Of a stretch of DNA of 64,000 bases, positions 61,980 to 64,000 are shown in pieces (the first letter of the stretch is position 1; the number at the start of each line of letters is the position of its first letter). This stretch comes from Cecembia rubra (GTDB lineage: Bacteria; Bacteroidota; Bacteroidia; Cytophagales; Cyclobacteriaceae): assembly GCF_003014575.1 (NCBI RefSeq), contig NZ_PYGF01000013.1:55551-119550 (forward strand), written 5' to 3'. The position numbers and the translations under genes were made by a program. The notes under the pieces are model-generated. The model was not told the origin of the DNA. It made no database searches and was given only the letters and a program-made list of their open reading frames with translations.

Positions 61980-62486
61980 TTAAATTTTTCTTAAAATTAT
62001 TGAAATTATGATTGTAAAAAAGAGTCCAAAAGCAATTTTAAAGATAAAATCCGTTATGGCTACATCAAAAATGGAAAGCCCTAACATCTCCTGATAAGTC
62101 TTATCATAGGAGGCCTGACCCAAAGTATTGATGATTTCTTCCTTTTTTTCAAAAAGCACATTCATCATATTGCTTTTGATGTTTTCAAACAAGCTTTTGC
62201 TCAAAAGAAGACCTAGATAAATCCCCAAAAAGGTAAGCAAAGCATTAATAAAATAAATAAAAAAGCCAATTGTCATTCCTTCTGCAAAACTGAGCATGTT
62301 TTTATTCAGCTTGAATCGATAAAAATAAATACCTCCCCCGACAAAAAAAGGTGTAATTGCAAAGCTAAAAACCTTGCTGCTTAGGGTTGGATCCGGAGTA
62401 AAAAGAGTGGAAACATAAAAAGTAAGGATCGAAAAACCCGCAGCCAGTAAGCCTATTTTATTGAAGTAATTGAAGTGTTGTTTCAT
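61980..62486 (-). CDS. DUF4199 membrane protein, copy 2
   Basis: A 168-residue, four-helix membrane protein with the same layout as the neighbouring DUF4199 protein: two helices, FAEGMTIGFFIYFINALLTFLGIYLG, an amphipathic region (EEIINTLGQASYDKTYQEML) and a last helix. The ATG overlaps the stop of the dihydroorotase-like gene (ATGA). Function unknown. Confidence 0.82.
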   Translation of the reverse strand: MKQHFNYFNKIGLLAAGFSILTFYVSTLFTPDPTLSSKVFSFAITPFFVGGGIYFYRFKLNKNMLSFAEGMTIGFFIYFINALLTFLGIYLGLLLSKSLFENIKSNMMNVLFEKKEEIINTLGQASYDKTYQEMLGLSIFDVAITDFIFKIAFGLFFTIIISIILRKI

Positions 62487-63730
62487 GAATTTACTTTGAC
62501 AAGCCTATCCGAGTTAATTACAAATTTCACTTTTCCTTGTAGAATTTCACCAAACCAAGGATGGTTAGTTGAATGGGACAGATTCGATTTTTTGTCATAA
62601 ACCCACGTTTCTGAAGGATCAAAAACCGTAAGTTGATGGATTTTCTCATTCTTCTCCCCCAATATTCTCAAAGGACCTTCTGTGATTTTTGAAATTAAAA
62701 GTGGCCAACCCAATTCTTTTGAAAGTTTGACCAATGAAGGTAAAAAGGTCTGAAGTCCTAGCATACCTGAATGCGCAAGATCAAATTCCATGTGTTTGGC
62801 ATCAAAATCCTGTGGTTGATGGTTGGAAACTATGGCATCTATTGTTCCATCTTTTAAACCTTCGATCAAGGCCTCCCTATCCTCTTTTCCCCTGAAAGGA
62901 GGCATCACTTTGAAATTCGTATCAAAACTTAGAAGATCTTCATCACTGAAAATTAGCTGGTATATTGAAACATCCGCTGAAACTTTAAGCCCTGCATTTT
63001 TGGCTTTTCTGATGCTTTCTACCGCTCCTTTTGTGCTGATGGTCTGGAAATGGATTTTCCCACCTGCATATTTTAGAATTTCAATATTCTTCTGCACAGC
63101 TACCTCTTCAGCAAGGTTAGGAATACCTTTCATGCCTATCCTTGTGGAAACTACACCTTCATGCATTTGTCCAAACAAGGCCAACAAAGGTTCATAACTT
63201 TGGTCAAATAAGGTGCCATTGAATTTTTGAAGGTACTGCAGTACCTTCATCAGCCTGTCCGGATTGGATATGGGATTCAATCCATCACCAAAAATATCAA
63301 CCCCTTCTTGGTGGATATCCAGAATGTCCGTGAAGTCATCCCCCTTGCAGTCTTTGGTAGCAGCTGCATTGATAACCAAATCAGTGATCCAGTTTTTGGT
63401 CTTTGAACGTAAGAATTGAATATCATTCTTGTCCTGAATAGCAGGGTGGGTATTGGGCATTAAGACAGCCTTAGTAAACCCACCGGCTTTAAGCAACTCC
63501 CCTAAACTCTCCAAGGATTCTTTATGCTCTTCACCGGGCTCGCCTGAAACACATCTCAAATCTACCCAACCCCTAGAAGCGAATAGCCCCGTACAATCTA
63601 TAATTTCATCGATATTCCCTGGATAATTATCACTTTTTGGCAAAATTTCCGAACCTGTGTAAATATAATCCTTAGGAGAATGGACTGTATTACCGTCGAT
63701 GAAAGTTAAAGATTGAAGCAGTTTGGCCAT
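62483..63730 (-). CDS. Dihydroorotase-like protein without metal ligands
   Basis: A 415-residue amidohydrolase of the dihydroorotase type (PyrC/PyrX group). The order of motifs is kept, but the catalytic ligands are not: the H-x-H region is GWVDLRCVSGEPG, the second His pair is HFQTIST instead of HxxHxST, and the final Asp motif is VSNHQPQ instead of TDHAPH. MHEGVVSTRIGMKGIPNLAEE is intact. It is therefore probably a non-catalytic homologue, as known for PyrC' subunits that support aspartate transcarbamoylase. It leads the DUF4199/GT2 operon. Confidence 0.82.
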   Translation of the reverse strand: MAKLLQSLTFIDGNTVHSPKDYIYTGSEILPKSDNYPGNIDEIIDCTGLFASRGWVDLRCVSGEPGEEHKESLESLGELLKAGGFTKAVLMPNTHPAIQDKNDIQFLRSKTKNWITDLVINAAATKDCKGDDFTDILDIHQEGVDIFGDGLNPISNPDRLMKVLQYLQKFNGTLFDQSYEPLLALFGQMHEGVVSTRIGMKGIPNLAEEVAVQKNIEILKYAGGKIHFQTISTKGAVESIRKAKNAGLKVSADVSIYQLIFSDEDLLSFDTNFKVMPPFRGKEDREALIEGLKDGTIDAIVSNHQPQDFDAKHMEFDLAHSGMLGLQTFLPSLVKLSKELGWPLLISKITEGPLRILGEKNEKIHQLTVFDPSETWVYDKKSNLSHSTNHPWFGEILQGKVKFVINSDRLVKVNS

Positions 63731-64000
63731 GTAAAGAATCGTTTGTGCAAAACTGCAATAATATTCTAAAAAAAGGAAACGATGTTAGGAACTTTTGGAA
63801 AGCGGGAACCACCTACGATTGAATTCACCTTGGATGGGTTTGGGAAAAAATCAAGAGAACGGATTTTTTGCACAACAAAGGGAACAAAAGGCAGACAAGG
63901 TTGATCTATCCTTCAATCCGCCTTCCTACTTCCGAAATTGCCAAACTTCCACCGTTCAATTATCCTCACCTTTCGCCTTGATCTGAAACAAAATACAGGA
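63731..64000. other. Window end, upstream of the dihydroorotase-like gene
   Basis: About 270 bases with no supported gene. An ATG at 63783 opens a 40-codon frame with no recognisable pattern. A promoter for the minus-strand operon should be here but no exact -7 match was found. Confidence 0.4.

Noticed and set aside
63783..63986. Short open frames at the window end
   Set aside because: No recognisable motif and too little sequence to judge.
1..64000. tRNA, rRNA and riboswitch genes
   Set aside because: No cloverleaf with a T-loop GTTCRA core, no rRNA stretch and no known aptamer pattern was recognised by eye; a covariance-model search would be needed to be certain.

Overview
The window looks like a chromosomal segment of a Bacteroidota bacterium, most likely Cytophagales close to Cyclobacteriaceae (Algoriphagus/Aquiflexum-like). 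The evidence is moderate to low GC, a TonB-dependent receptor paired with a DUF4249 protein, DUF4494, DUF4199, DUF2911 and DUF2805 families, HYC_CC_PP and SbtA-type proteins, and TAnnTTTG-type -7 promoter elements with few Shine-Dalgarno sequences. The genus call is inference from family content. No rRNA, tRNA, CRISPR array or complete insertion sequence was recognised.

Layout. 1-10 kb: the end of an M16 peptidase, a glycosyltransferase with a sugar-isomerase-like cupin, YigZ, an exonuclease/NhaC antiporter pair, a DAO-type oxidoreductase, an Mpo1-like protein and a DUF4249/TonB receptor pair. 10.6-19.4 kb: a KefB-like antiporter, a membrane patatin, DUF4494, a lipoprotein, an HD protein, a PAS protein and a DUF2911 lipoprotein. 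19.6-32 kb: a copper-resistance cluster all on the minus strand (AraC/HMA regulator, CopA, HMA chaperone, HYC_CC_PP protein, CusA, TolC, CusB). A four-helix-bundle gene sits inside the cus operon. 32-35 kb: a degraded second copy of the HYC_CC_PP/HMA pair, split by three outer-membrane-type genes, then an AAA-ATPase remnant. 35-38 kb: a LysR regulator divergent from a carbonic-anhydrase-like protein and SbtA bicarbonate permease. 38-49 kb: mostly plus-strand enzymes (M17 aminopeptidase, ATP-grasp, esterase, penicillin-acylase family) and a two-gene, His-rich membrane pair of unknown function. 49-55 kb: photolyase/DUF2805, two GNATs, FabG, and an SPFH/membrane/Arc operon. 55-64 kb: an AT-rich island, an orphan TolC, a methyltransferase, two GT2 enzymes, two DUF4199 proteins and a dihydroorotase-like protein that lacks its metal ligands.

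The most unusual part is the copper cluster. Its intergenic spaces carry several repeat types: four-unit GATATT elements with 10-7/8-10 spacing (two of them inverted around the four-helix-bundle gene), a longer GATATT array of about 8-bp period, 11-bp helically phased repeats just 3' of both cusB and the TolC gene, and REP-like palindromes. The degraded duplicate of two cluster genes points to repeated rearrangement here.
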